Assembly (NCBI RefSeq): GCF_949628215.1 | Contig: NC_134283.1 | Span: 12,647,638 to 12,711,637, forward strand | DNA length: 64,000 bases | Origin: Phalacrocorax aristotelis | Taxonomy: Eukaryota; Chordata; Aves; Suliformes; Phalacrocoracidae | Direction: 5' to 3' | Part shown: positions 37,201 through 49,200 of the stretch, piece after piece | Position numbering within the stretch: position 1 is the stretch's first letter | Layout of the letters: each line of letters starts with the position of its first letter | Notes under the pieces: model-generated | Told to the model about the DNA's origin: nothing | What the model saw: the letters and a program-made list of their open reading frames with translations, nothing else | Databases searched by the model: none | Translations under genes and position numbers: made by a program

Positions 37201-40200
37201 CATCCAGGGAGCAGGAGGAAGTTTGCAAGGCCTGTTGGTGCATTCAAAGCTTGACAACCACCTGCTGCAATTAGCCAAAGATACTGCTAGTAATCAAATA
37301 GCCATGTGAGGAGGAAAAACAATAGGATAACAGTTCTGACTGGAAAAGTTTTCTTTGTGCAACTTTTTCAATAACTCAGTTTTAACTGGTTTAAAGTGGG
37401 CATTTGGGTTTTCAGATGAGGCTTCCCCCCCGCCCCCCCTTTCTGATGTCTCTCCTGATTACGTATGTGTGAGCAAACACTCCTTAACTGAGTTTGCTTG
37501 TGTTGTACTGACACAAAATGATACATTTGTAGGCGGAATGAGACTACCACTGTTTTATTTCAATGAAAGCAAAAGTATATAAAATATGAATTCAGTGAGT
37601 ATAATTTTCATTTAAGGACAAAATAATTCACATGAGCAGTGTTATTTAGGCAAGAATTCTACATGCATGAGAAAAAAATGTGTGGAGAATACTTTGCAGT
37701 TTAAGTAATTGTTCTGAAATACCAGTTTTTACATATTTTCAAATTTTTTTCAGTATTTGCATATTTTTAAATCCCACAACATTGGTGCCCTTGTTTGGAA
37801 AAAAAAAAACCCCAACGAAAAGAAAAACCACCTAAAAATGCACAAATAGACATTGTCAGAGTAGGCTTGCATATACCTTTAAATTAATGGGATTTATTTG
37901 CTGTTCATTGCTTGAAAAAACAAAACAGGATGTTTTGAGACAGAAACAAGCAACCAAATTTAAATCCCATTGATGGATTGAAGTAACTTAATTAACTTCA
38001 CTTAAATTACTTTATAATTAACCTGTTTGAACTGCAATCAAGATCTGAACTTAGATTTTTCAAAGCACAGGTGTTGAATATACAGGAAGGAGTAAGCTGC
38101 CCAAAGTTACTCCGTCTCTTAATTTCAGAAAGTTCACTTAGCATGAAATTTTAATTTCAATGCAAATAATGTTTTTGTAATATTGATGTTAGTTTCTGAA
38201 ATGTTCATAAAAATATGGTCTGTGGGTAACTTGCAAGTGTTGACATGTGATCCAGAATTTGAGAGCTCCTTTTATCCTTTCTGACTTAAAAATAGAGTTG
38301 TAGGTTCCAAGAGCTGAATTTCTAAAGACACTTTGGCACCTAAAGAGGGACGATGGTTTTAAGTGTCTAATTGCCACAAGGGTAGTATATCTGATGCTTC
38401 TGAAAATCTTTATTGTAAGTGCTTGAAGAATCTTAACATTTGATTGACAGCATCTCTTAGAATTAGCTCCATAGTTTTAATATAGCTAATAATGTAGATG
38501 TATTTTTTATACTTTTTTACCAATTAAATTTTACAGTCTTTGAAACTTAATTTTAGAAACATTAACATTTTTTTCAAAACACTTTTGGGCTTTTGTTGCT
38601 AAATAAACCAATAAAGGTTTATACAGTGGCTTGCAGCAGTTTCTTTTCAGAAATTATGTCAGGGGAATAGGCTGTTCACCATTGTCACAGAAATGCCAAG
38701 GTAAAATGGAAATATGTCAAAAGTAAGTGCTGCAGCTACAGCAACACATCTACAAGCAAAATGAGTGACGTTAATGCTGTGACAATACTCTGTTGCAATG
38801 ACAATTGCTATTATGCCTGATGAATAATAGAGGTGATTGATGGATGATAGAGCAAAAGAATGACAGCTCTGTGCTCCGTGGTCTCAGATAACTGGTCTCT
38901 CTTGCTTTTGTAGCAAATCTTTCATACATCTTTCTCTGACAGTGCCTTTATGTCCCATCCAGCAGGGTGTATCATGTGGGGGACTTGGGAGAGTAGCAAA
39001 ATACAGGTTTCTGAGGATAGGTCTATAAAGCTAAATGCTGCAGGAAGGTAAACTTGTACTAGTTTTGGTTGAGCTAGCATGGGTAGGTACAGCTGTAGAC
39101 ATGGTGACACGTGCTTCATTGCAATAATGATACAGGAACATAGCCAGGCTTGCTGGTGGCACTGATGCAGGTTGAACAGAAGTCTGCCACAATGTTTCTC
39201 TGGATTTTTTGGTTTTTTTTCTGCAGCAGGTAGATTAAAGCTAATATGTGCAGGTCAGCTGAGTTGTAGCTGTTGTCTTATTTAGCTCTGTAGACATACC
39301 TGCAGACAAACAAACCTGTTGTGCTGTCTTAATTTTGTTTTAATATCAGACTGCATTAAAATACCATAGTTAAACTACATATACCTTGTGTTTTATTGGT
39401 GAATAGGTAGACTAGAATGGTTTCTTGTCGTGTTTACTAGTGAGAATAACAACGGTAATTGGTTAATGTTGTTATGGTAATGGTTGATGTTGTTTTTACA
39501 GGGCTAGTTAGACTTCGTTCAAGTCCATTTCCTGAGCTGCAGGGGACGGAATATGTACTTAATGTCACGGCTACTGATGATAATGCCTCTGGAGGACCCC
39601 ATTCTCTTACAAGTACTGCCCAGGTTGTTGTGAAAATTGATGATGTCAACAACAACAAACCTGTCTTTCAAAAGGTAAATATATGAGGCTCAGTCATTTG
39701 TATTAGACTGTGTGTAAATGTTTAAGACTGTGTTGTCACTGCAAGTGATGCAGCAGATGAGCTATTCAAGAAGTGGTCAGCTTTCATCTCTCTTTGAGTC
39801 CTGATGCTACTGTCTTCTCCACCTTTTCCATCCCTCTCCTAGGACTTTCCAGGTTTGTTCTCTTGTGGCAGAACAATTCCTGTGAGTCCTGTCTCTTACC
39901 TGAACCACGTGTCACTTCTGGCATTTTAGAGATCGGTTTTGGAGGTTCAGTGTGCTGTATGCCATGAGGAATTGATAGGTATAGCTATTTATGCAGTGGG
40001 TTTGTTCCAAAATATTCCAAAATACCCCTCTAAGTTATAGAGGCTTCTTTTGACAATTGTATGTCTGGAACTGATGAAAGAGAGAAGAATCCAAGAGTTT
40101 TAGCTTAACTTATACAGTACTATAAAAATAAAATCTTGAATATGTTTTCAGAATGTTCATTCATATTAAAGATCTGTTGTCTAAAAATTTCAAGTTTGAT

Positions 40201-43200
40201 GCTGTTGGCTAAAATGTTGATGGGCAATATTGCATATTTTGAAAAGTCAGTCTCAGAAATTCGTGGTAGTCTGTCCTTGACAAAGTTACTTTGCGTAGAA
40301 ATCCCATTTAGTCCAAAGCAATTCTGTGGTTTGGGCAAGTGCATGCCCTCTTTTTTATAAGTTTTTGCTAGTTTTAAAAAAATTTACATTTGGAAGAATC
40401 TGCAACTATAACTTTTCCTCCAAATATTTTCACTGGTTGGATGTGCTCAGAGGCCTTGTGCTGTGTGTTCTTCCTATAACCACAAAATAGCAAGTGAAGT
40501 GTGTAAATTAATCATAGAATCCTAGAATGGTTTGGGTTGGAAGGGACCTTTAGAGGTCATCTAGTCCAACCCCCCTGCAGTGAGCAGGGACATCTTCAAT
40601 TAGATCAGGTTGCTCAGAGCCCCGTCCAGCCTGACTTTGGATGTTTCCAGGGATGGGGCATCGACCACCTCTCTGGGCAACCTGTTCCGTGTTTCACCAC
40701 CCTCAGAGTAAAAAATTTCTTCCTTATATCCAGTCTAAATCTACCTCTTTTAGTCTGAAACCATTACCCCTTGTCCTGTCACAGTAGGCCTTGCTAAAGA
40801 GGTTGCCCCATCCTTCCTATAGTCCCCATTTAAGTACTGGAAGGCTGCAATAAGGTCTCCCTGGAGCCTTCTCTTCTCCAGGCTGAACAACCCCAACTCC
40901 CTCAGCCTGTCCTTGTAGGAGAGGTGCTCCATCCTCAGATCACTTTTGTGGTCTCCGCTGGACCCGCTCCAACAGGTCCATGTCCTTCCTGTGCTGAGGG
41001 CTCCAGAGTTGGACGCAGCAGTGCAGGCGGTGTCTCACTAGAGCAGAGTAGAGGGGCAAAATTACCTCCCTCCACCTGGTGGCCACGCTGCTTTTGATGC
41101 AGCCCAGGGTATGGTTGGCTTTCTGGGCTGCAAGGCACATTGTTGGCTCATGTCCAGCTTTTCATCCACAAGTACTTCCAAGCCCTTCTCAACAGGGCTG
41201 CTCTCAATCCTTATCATGGTACAGATAAAATATTAACATCAGTGCATGTGAATGGAAGTGTAGCTAAATATTTTTTTCTTTCTTTTTCCCTCCAGTATAT
41301 CTTTAAATCAAATGGCATGGTAAGCCTTTGATTTTTCTTTTTTTTTTTTTTTTTTTGTCCCCTCCCAGTGTCAGTATTATTGGGAACATGCTTCTGTATT
41401 GGAAAACCAGCCTTCAGGGACAGTTGTAATGCAGGTTGAAGCCACTGATGCCGATGAAGGAGCCAATGGTGTAGTGAAATATGGCTTGATGCACAGAGGT
41501 GGTGTCCTGCCAGCATTTAGTATTCATCCTGACACAGGTAAAGCAAGTAGCAGAACTGATACTGGCATATAGAAGCCACTTTGTTACACTGATTGAAAAA
41601 AAGCTTAAATAAAATCAGACTTTGTGCTTTTTCATTGAGTTTTTTGATAGCAGACAAAATATAAACTGTATTAACTGCATGAACAAATAATCTCCCTTTA
41701 GTTTCATACATGTTAAATACTGAGCTAGAACTGATGTTTTCCCTGAAATGTGGAAGTTCTGCTGTGTGAAATAACTGCTGTGATTTTGTAACTAGATTTA
41801 AAAAACCCACCATTTTTAAGGGCACATTACTTTGCAACATTGCTAATGGCATATAAATGATTTATCCAAGTGACTAGTCTTACAAACAGCGAAGAGACTA
41901 AGTCTTGGAAGGCCAGAACTAAATTCAGGCTGAACTTTTGGAGGATAAAAGGCATAACATGTGCTTTTACCCTGTACTTACTGCTCTTAAAAAAAAAAAA
42001 AAAAAATTAAATTATTTTTTTTTCTAAACTCATTCTCTTAAAGCTAGTTTGTTACTTATCTCTGTTTTCCAAATTCAAGTCCAATTGCGTGTAGTTGTAA
42101 GCGTATATGAAGTTTGTATCTGCCTGAGAAGTACAATTTAAGCTGCTGAAACTTGTTAAATCTTGTGGTTGGATCCTTGAGCCTGAAGTTCGCTTTATAG
42201 GTGTATTTCACCTATTATATTGTATCTCAATCTGTTGACAGACAAATAAACACCTAAATATAGCATATTGTCAAATGCGTAGTATTTTAACTCCCTGATA
42301 TTTAATTTGTTTTCAGGAGTTCTGACAACTGTTCAGGTATTTGATCGAGAAAAACAGAGGGAATATCCTATCACTGTGACAGCAACAGATCAGGCAGCGG
42401 AACCACTCATTGGAATATGTCAGATAAATATTATCATCCTGGACCAAAATGATAATGATCCCAGATTTGAAAACACCCACTATGAATGTAATTGAGAGTC
42501 ATTGGATAGAGTTTCGGTGCCCTGAGTGTGAGCTTACCTGATGTCTAAGATTTTTGGGTTTTGTGTTTCCTGTCAGTAGATCTTGTGACCGACTAGGTGA
42601 TTGCAGTCAGAGATGCACTCGCTTTAATTAATTGCAGAATTGTTATTCTGTGTAATGTAGCAGGGACAGTCTTGACTCATAGGCCTTCCTGAGTGCTCTT
42701 ACAGGAGAATTCCTTGAAACAATAGCCATGTCAGTATCTTTCCCTACCTGAGTATACCAAGTGTCTGTGGTACTACACAGAAATGTGGAAGTTATAATAA
42801 GTATGTGAGTGTGCAGCGCTGAGCACTAACTGTATCCTTTGTTTTCTGATTAATAGATTTTTGTCATAACATTTGATTACACATTTTTCCTTTTCCCATT
42901 TGAATTTCATCATTCTTCATTGTTCGTTGTTTTACCTTTCCCTCTTGGTTCTTTTGAAAACCCTTCCTGTTTATAGATAAGCACTCAGGGGCATGCATAA
43001 TATTAATAAAGGAAATGAAGACTGTTAATTCTCAGTTATAGTATGCAAATCCTAGAAAGTAGCTTCTGACAATGTGGTCCTTTTCATCTGGTTTTATGCA
43101 GTAAATCAATAAATTAAATTTCCATTTATGTATAGTTCATACAGAGCAATTAGTCCTTTAGTAAAAATGCAAGAAAAAAATAAGTAGTGTCTTATGAGAA

Positions 43201-46200
43201 ATAAGAATTCCAGGTTATGAATGTGATAATATGAAGTTCAAATGTGATCTGTAGCTCTGGAGTGATAGCAGCTCTTTAAAATATTCATTTTGATTTTTAT
43301 GGCCATTGTTCCAAGGAAGATAAAGTTATAGCTTCCATAAGTTGTTATTTTAGTATTTCTTAGTAAGATGTTCATGGTACTGTAGTGAATTAATTATCAG
43401 TTTGAAATATCCTTTCCTTACATTAGATTTCCTAAGAGAGGACACAAGAGTTGGGACCAGCTTTCTTCGTGTTGCAGCCCGTGATGATGACTACAGCTCA
43501 AATGCTACCATTACCTATTCAATAGCAAATGAAGAACCAAATTGTTTACAAATTAATCCGACTACAGGCTGGGTGTTTGTGAACCAACCCATATCTCAGG
43601 TATGGTGCTTGCCTTCCTTTTTAAGCTGGCTATCTCAATATGTTATAGGAAGGACTGAGGTCATGAGTTTGTCCTTACCTCCATGTTACCCTTTACATTA
43701 AAGGATCAGTAGGTCATGTTTAAATTAAACATGAGTCTTAGGCTTTTAGCTGGTGAGTTCATTGACTGTGAATTGCATATAAGCCCTGTTTTCAGCTGGA
43801 AGGCTGACAGCACTGCCTCTGAGAACTTGTTCTTCCCATTTCATTAGCTTTGGCATACTAATACGAAGGACTGGAGGGCTAAGACTGTAAGCAGGGGAGC
43901 AGGAAACCAGGGGTAGGACTTTACTGTGTTAAGAAGCAATTAGTTAAGACACAAACCTGCATGTGAAGGAGTGTGAAATAAGATTCCCAACTTGATGCAT
44001 ATTAGCTGTGGTGGGCTGAGCATAGCTGTCACTCAGGAAGGTGAAGGCATAATGAACAAAATTGTTGCATGTAGTTACCTAAATTGGATCAGTTTCAGCT
44101 ATTTCTAGATACCTACATATTTGCTATTCTCAGAGTTGTGAAGTAATTTGTGTTGAAACGAAAATATTGTTGTAGATGTCCATTTTAAAATAGCTTTTTA
44201 ATAGTGTCCTGGTTTTGGCTGGGATAGAGTTAATTTTCTTCCTAGTAGCTGGTACAGTGCTTTTTTTGGATTTAGGATGAGAATAATAACACTGCTGTTT
44301 AGTTGTTGCTAAGGAGAGCTTATACTAAGTCAAGGACTCTTCGGCTCCTCATACTGCCTGGCCAGCGAGGAGGTTGTAACTGACACGCAAAATCTGGTGA
44401 AGGTGTATTCTTTCAGTATACTTTCTTTATTGAATCTAAGAACCCTATAGACCTAATAACAAAAACTGTTGGTAGGTAAACTTAAGAACTCATGGGCTTC
44501 ATGAAATGGGGGTTTTTGTTTTTGTTTTAAAATTGTGTGAAATTTGCTAAGGTTTATTGGACAAATAGCAACATTTTCCAACAATTTTAGTAAAGCAAAT
44601 AGCAGAATTTTCAGCAACCTTGCACCTACTTCGTATTCTCAGCTCAGTATTTTGCAGTTGTGAATGTTTTTCTTCTGTGCAGGTTTTTTTTAAGTGTGCC
44701 TCTAATTTCATGTATTAATTTATTGTGGGGGAAAAAAAAAACCTCACTGGAGCCCTGATCAAAACCCTTTGTAACAAAACCTTTTTTACTCTTCAGAGGT
44801 CATCTATAATTCGAGAGATTATTGCTACAGATGGAGGTAATAGGAGCAGTAAAGTTGAACTTGCAGTAACGATTACCAGTGCAAAAAACCAGCCTCCACA
44901 GTGGGAAAGAGACAGCTATGAAGTTGTTATTCCAGAGAATACTACACGAGATGCATCAATTTTGGTAAGGTTGGGACAGACTTGTTTGTCTATAACTCTA
45001 AGGCTTCAGAGTAACTGAACATTGCTTATTTGCTTAAATATAGTGAGCTTTTATAACAGTTTTGTGTATCATAGGGACCAATGATCTGCTATCGGTTTTC
45101 TTTCAGAAATGCTAACAGGAACCAGCGTTTTTGTGCTAATTTACATGAGTGCAGCCATTATTTAATTTCCTTTCCATTTGGACAATGCTATAGATGTTCC
45201 AGTACTTTTGAATGCTTCTGTGTTACCTGAGGTGATTGTTGGGCTTAAAGTATTGAGAGTAGTTCAATTTGATTGCTCGGAATGAGTAATTAGAACAGCT
45301 TTATGAAGTAACTCCAAAATATATTTTTTTTAGGATAAAAGCATAAGTAACCGAACATATAATGACTGGTAACCTTTGGCTGCAGCTGTTTGTGGTTGGG
45401 AGATGTATCGGGCAGGGTTAAGTTTTGGTATCAGGAAAGACTTGTCCTAGTGTTTTCAGCTGAGAGCTGAAGATCTGGGAGGGTCAATATGCAAAAGCTT
45501 TTAGAAATGTTGCTGTACTTACAAAAGTGTTGATTACGCAGACTTCTTGAACTTTGCAGACAATCAAAGCAACTTCTCCCCTCGGAGATCCCCATGTGAC
45601 TTATAACCTAGTAGAGGGACTTGTTCCGGAGACCAACATGCCAGTTCGTTTCTACCTGACTCCAAACAGACATGATGGTTCTGCTTCGATCCTGGTAGCT
45701 GAGCCACTAGATTATGAAACAACAAAGAGCTTTCTATTGAGGGTTCGAGCACTGAACATTGCTGCAGTTCCTCTGGCAGCATTTGCTACAGTCTATATTA
45801 ATTTAACAGGTGTGTAAGCTGTTCAGTGATGTTATAGTATAGTCATAGTACTTTTTTTTTCCTTTCAGTTTCTGTTTTTCTCTTTACATGCACTTCTTGA
45901 TGTTTTAGATGTCAATGACAATGTCCCATTCTTCACTTCATCCATTTATGAAGCCTCGGTGACAGAGGGAGCTGATGTTGGGACGTTTGTTGTTCAGGTG
46001 TTCGCCACCGACCTTGACCTTGGTCAGAATGGTGAGGTAAGTAAGTGGGGACCTACATCTTCTGTGATGAAAGCTATGGCATGACTTCTGTACGAACATG
46101 GCTAAATAGACTAGAAGCCTGCAACCTCGAAAAGAGATGACTAATAGGGAAACATGAGATGAAATAAAGTAGTTAATTACATGTTTCTCTGTTTTGCCAT

Positions 46201-49200
46201 GTGAAAAATGCAACTTAAACTAGTAGTTGTGAGATGGAAAACCAAGTAGTATGTATACAGCCTGTAGTTCAGGTGGAAACCTTGCTATAGAATGCTCTGC
46301 TTTGGAAAGGTCTACATAGACCTAAAATGTTATTGGATAAAGTAATGGATGAAAAAAATGTGTTAAAAGCTTCTGTGAGTTGTAAATCACTGGGCGTACT
46401 GAAAACTGAATCCTTACAAAATATGTCAAGTTAACACCAAAAGTGGATGTATTTGTTACTGATTTTAAAAATTGATTGTAGGTATATCCTTAGAACAAGA
46501 GTGTTAGCTGAAGCCAAGTTCATGAAAACATATATATAATAGAGACTGGAATGTGGTCCATGATACTGAACAAGTTCATATCCAGCTCATCTGTGGCCAT
46601 TATATTGGTATCTGGGATCTTCAGCTGAGTTCGAGTGCAGTTGCATGAGCGCTGTGCAAATGTGAACTAGAGAACCTCGGAACTGATTAGACAAGACAAA
46701 TTTGTTTCCCTGTACAGATCAGTAGTCAATGTGCAAGGAAGTTAATTCACTTCAAACTAGGCTGCTCAAGCTAGTAGTTTTGCTCAGCTTTCTTGGTGCT
46801 GATCAAGTTCTCAAATACAAGGCTGTTCTTCCTTTCTTTAAGTATTTTGTTGTGAACTATCCAACACACTATAGATTGACAACTTCTTTTTAATCCTTTA
46901 GATAAGTTACTCCCTGTTACATGACAGTGGTAGAGACTACATGTATTTTGGCTTGGACTCACAGACAGGCTCAATATTCACTGTCTCAGTGTTTGATAGA
47001 GAGAAGAAAGGGTCTTATCTACTAGAAGTCAAATCAGTAGATGGCTCTCAATCAGCTCGACCTGGAAAACAAGGGAAGCCAAACTCTGGTAAGAGACAGA
47101 TGTCTGAGACAAGCACGATTTTGCCTGGATTGGTCTCTGAAAACAGAAGCTCTGAAATGAAAGATTAAATGTTAATTTCTTTGTTTTCAAGTGTACTTGT
47201 GAAAGAGTCTGTTTTGGTTTTGAGTTTTTTTTACTCTTTGTGCAACAGTTGTGCCACAGCCAGAAGAGAGATTTTATATGATGATCAGGCAAGTTTTTTG
47301 TTCTGAAGTTAAGAGAAACTTGGGCTTCATAGTTCAGAGAGTATTTCCTAGCTATCAAAGATGCACCCATTTTCTGTAGGATGCAGGTCTTTGGGTAGTG
47401 AAAGTGTTTCTCAAAGCACTCCATATGGTATTGTATTCAGTCAAAAGTAATTATGAAGTATGAAGAAGGAAAGTTCAAGATAGAAAATCCCATTCTCAGT
47501 AGATGGCTGTGCTTAAATAAAGACTTAAAATTTGGCTTTTGTGCCTTCAGGAGAAGAAGTTATGACTAAAATCTGTATGATTGCCATATTAGGCATCAAT
47601 TATTCACATATTATCTGTTTAAACAAATTAGATGTGACATGCATTTGATATCCAAGTGCTTTTGAGTAATGTTGCTATATATATTGTCCACAACCCTAAG
47701 GGTTTGTTTCTGTATTGTCTAAGTATTCGTCTTCATTAAATGTGCAGCTAGACAGTTTAAGGAATTGTAGCTGACAGAAGTGGCACAGCTGAGTATTTTG
47801 ATCTCTTGTTTCTTGTCTCTCCAGACACAGCCTACGTGCGCATTTTTATCAGTGATGTGAATGATAACAAGCCTGTCTTCACTCAAAGTGTCTATGAAGT
47901 AAATGTGGATGAAGACCAAGATGTGGGCTTGACTATCATTACAGTCAGTGCTAATGATGATGATGAAGGTAAAGTATTCCCCATGTTAGAAAGGAAAATG
48001 TCTTTTTTGTCTCTAGATTTTAAAACTTCTTTAAGTGTGAACTGATTGGGTATGAACATTAGTTCATAATGGAACTGTGAGGCATAAGTCACACAACTCT
48101 TATTTCGGGAGGCAATGCATTAATATGGGATGATGAGGAAAAATTTCTGTGCCAGCAAATACAAATTTATTATAGATCATATCATTTTCTTACAAATGAG
48201 CACCAATAATAATGTCCTGGTTAACTAGAATGAATCAGACTTGATTTCAGTGAGATTCATTTGCTTTCTTTATGGACAGTATGGTTGTATTGATCTTCAT
48301 TTGATTGGTATGTGTTCTTATATTTGAAACTAGACTTCCTAAATGCATATGATGAGTCTTAGCTGTATTGCTTTATCTACAAATCAGTCAGGAATTCAGT
48401 CATAAGTCATGAAAAAATAAGAACATAACCAGTGCTTATAAATGAGAGAGGGAATGGTACAGATTTCAGTCTTCTGGCCATGGTGCAGTACTAATTTGAC
48501 TTTGCTGTTGTCGTGGTTTAGCCCCAGTCAGCAACTAAGCCCCACGCAGCTGCTCGCTCACTCACTCCCCCCACCCCGGTGGGATGGGGGAGAGAATTGG
48601 AAGAGCCATAGTAAGAAAACTTGTGGGTTGAGATACTGACAGTTTAATAATTAAAATAAAACAGTAATAGTAATAATAATATAATGAAAAGGAAAATGAC
48701 AGAGAGGTGAAACCTCAAGGAGGGGACCAAACAAACAAACAAATGATGCAACTGCTCACCACCTGCCGACTGACCGCTGGTCTCCGAGCCGCGATGGCTG
48801 CTACCCCATACCAACTCCCGCCAGTTAACATACTGGGCATGACGTTGTGTGATAAGGAATATCTCTTTGGCCAGTTTGGATTAGCTGTCTTGGCTGTGCC
48901 CCCTCCCCTCCTGGCCTCTTGTGCACCTGGCAGAGCATGGGAAGCTGGAAAAGTCCTTGACTAGTACAAGCACTACCCAGCAACAACTAAAACATCAGTG
49001 TGTTATCAATGTTATTCTCATACTAAGTCCAAAAAACAGCACTATACCAGCCACGGTGAAGAAAATTAACTCTATCCCAGCGAAAACCAGGACAGCTGTA
49101 TGGTGAAACCACACTCTTCTTTTTGTTGCATAAGTCCCCAAGGACTGTTTGGTCAGTATATCTGTGAAGTTGCAGGTACGTCCTGGCTGTGTTTGATTCC

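Larger units (their letters stand above)
36389..39501 (+). other. Intron 7
   Basis: 3.1 kb, phase 1. Contains a short imperfect tandem duplication (36650-36733) and copy 2 of the unclassified repeat (36798-37219). The remainder is AT-rich, with C- and A-rich tracts near 37425 and 37799. Confidence 0.75.

Noticed and set aside
48509..49094. The two solo LTRs as the ends of one provirus
   Set aside because: They have different target duplications, cadherin exons lie between them, and no gag, pol or env sequence was seen.
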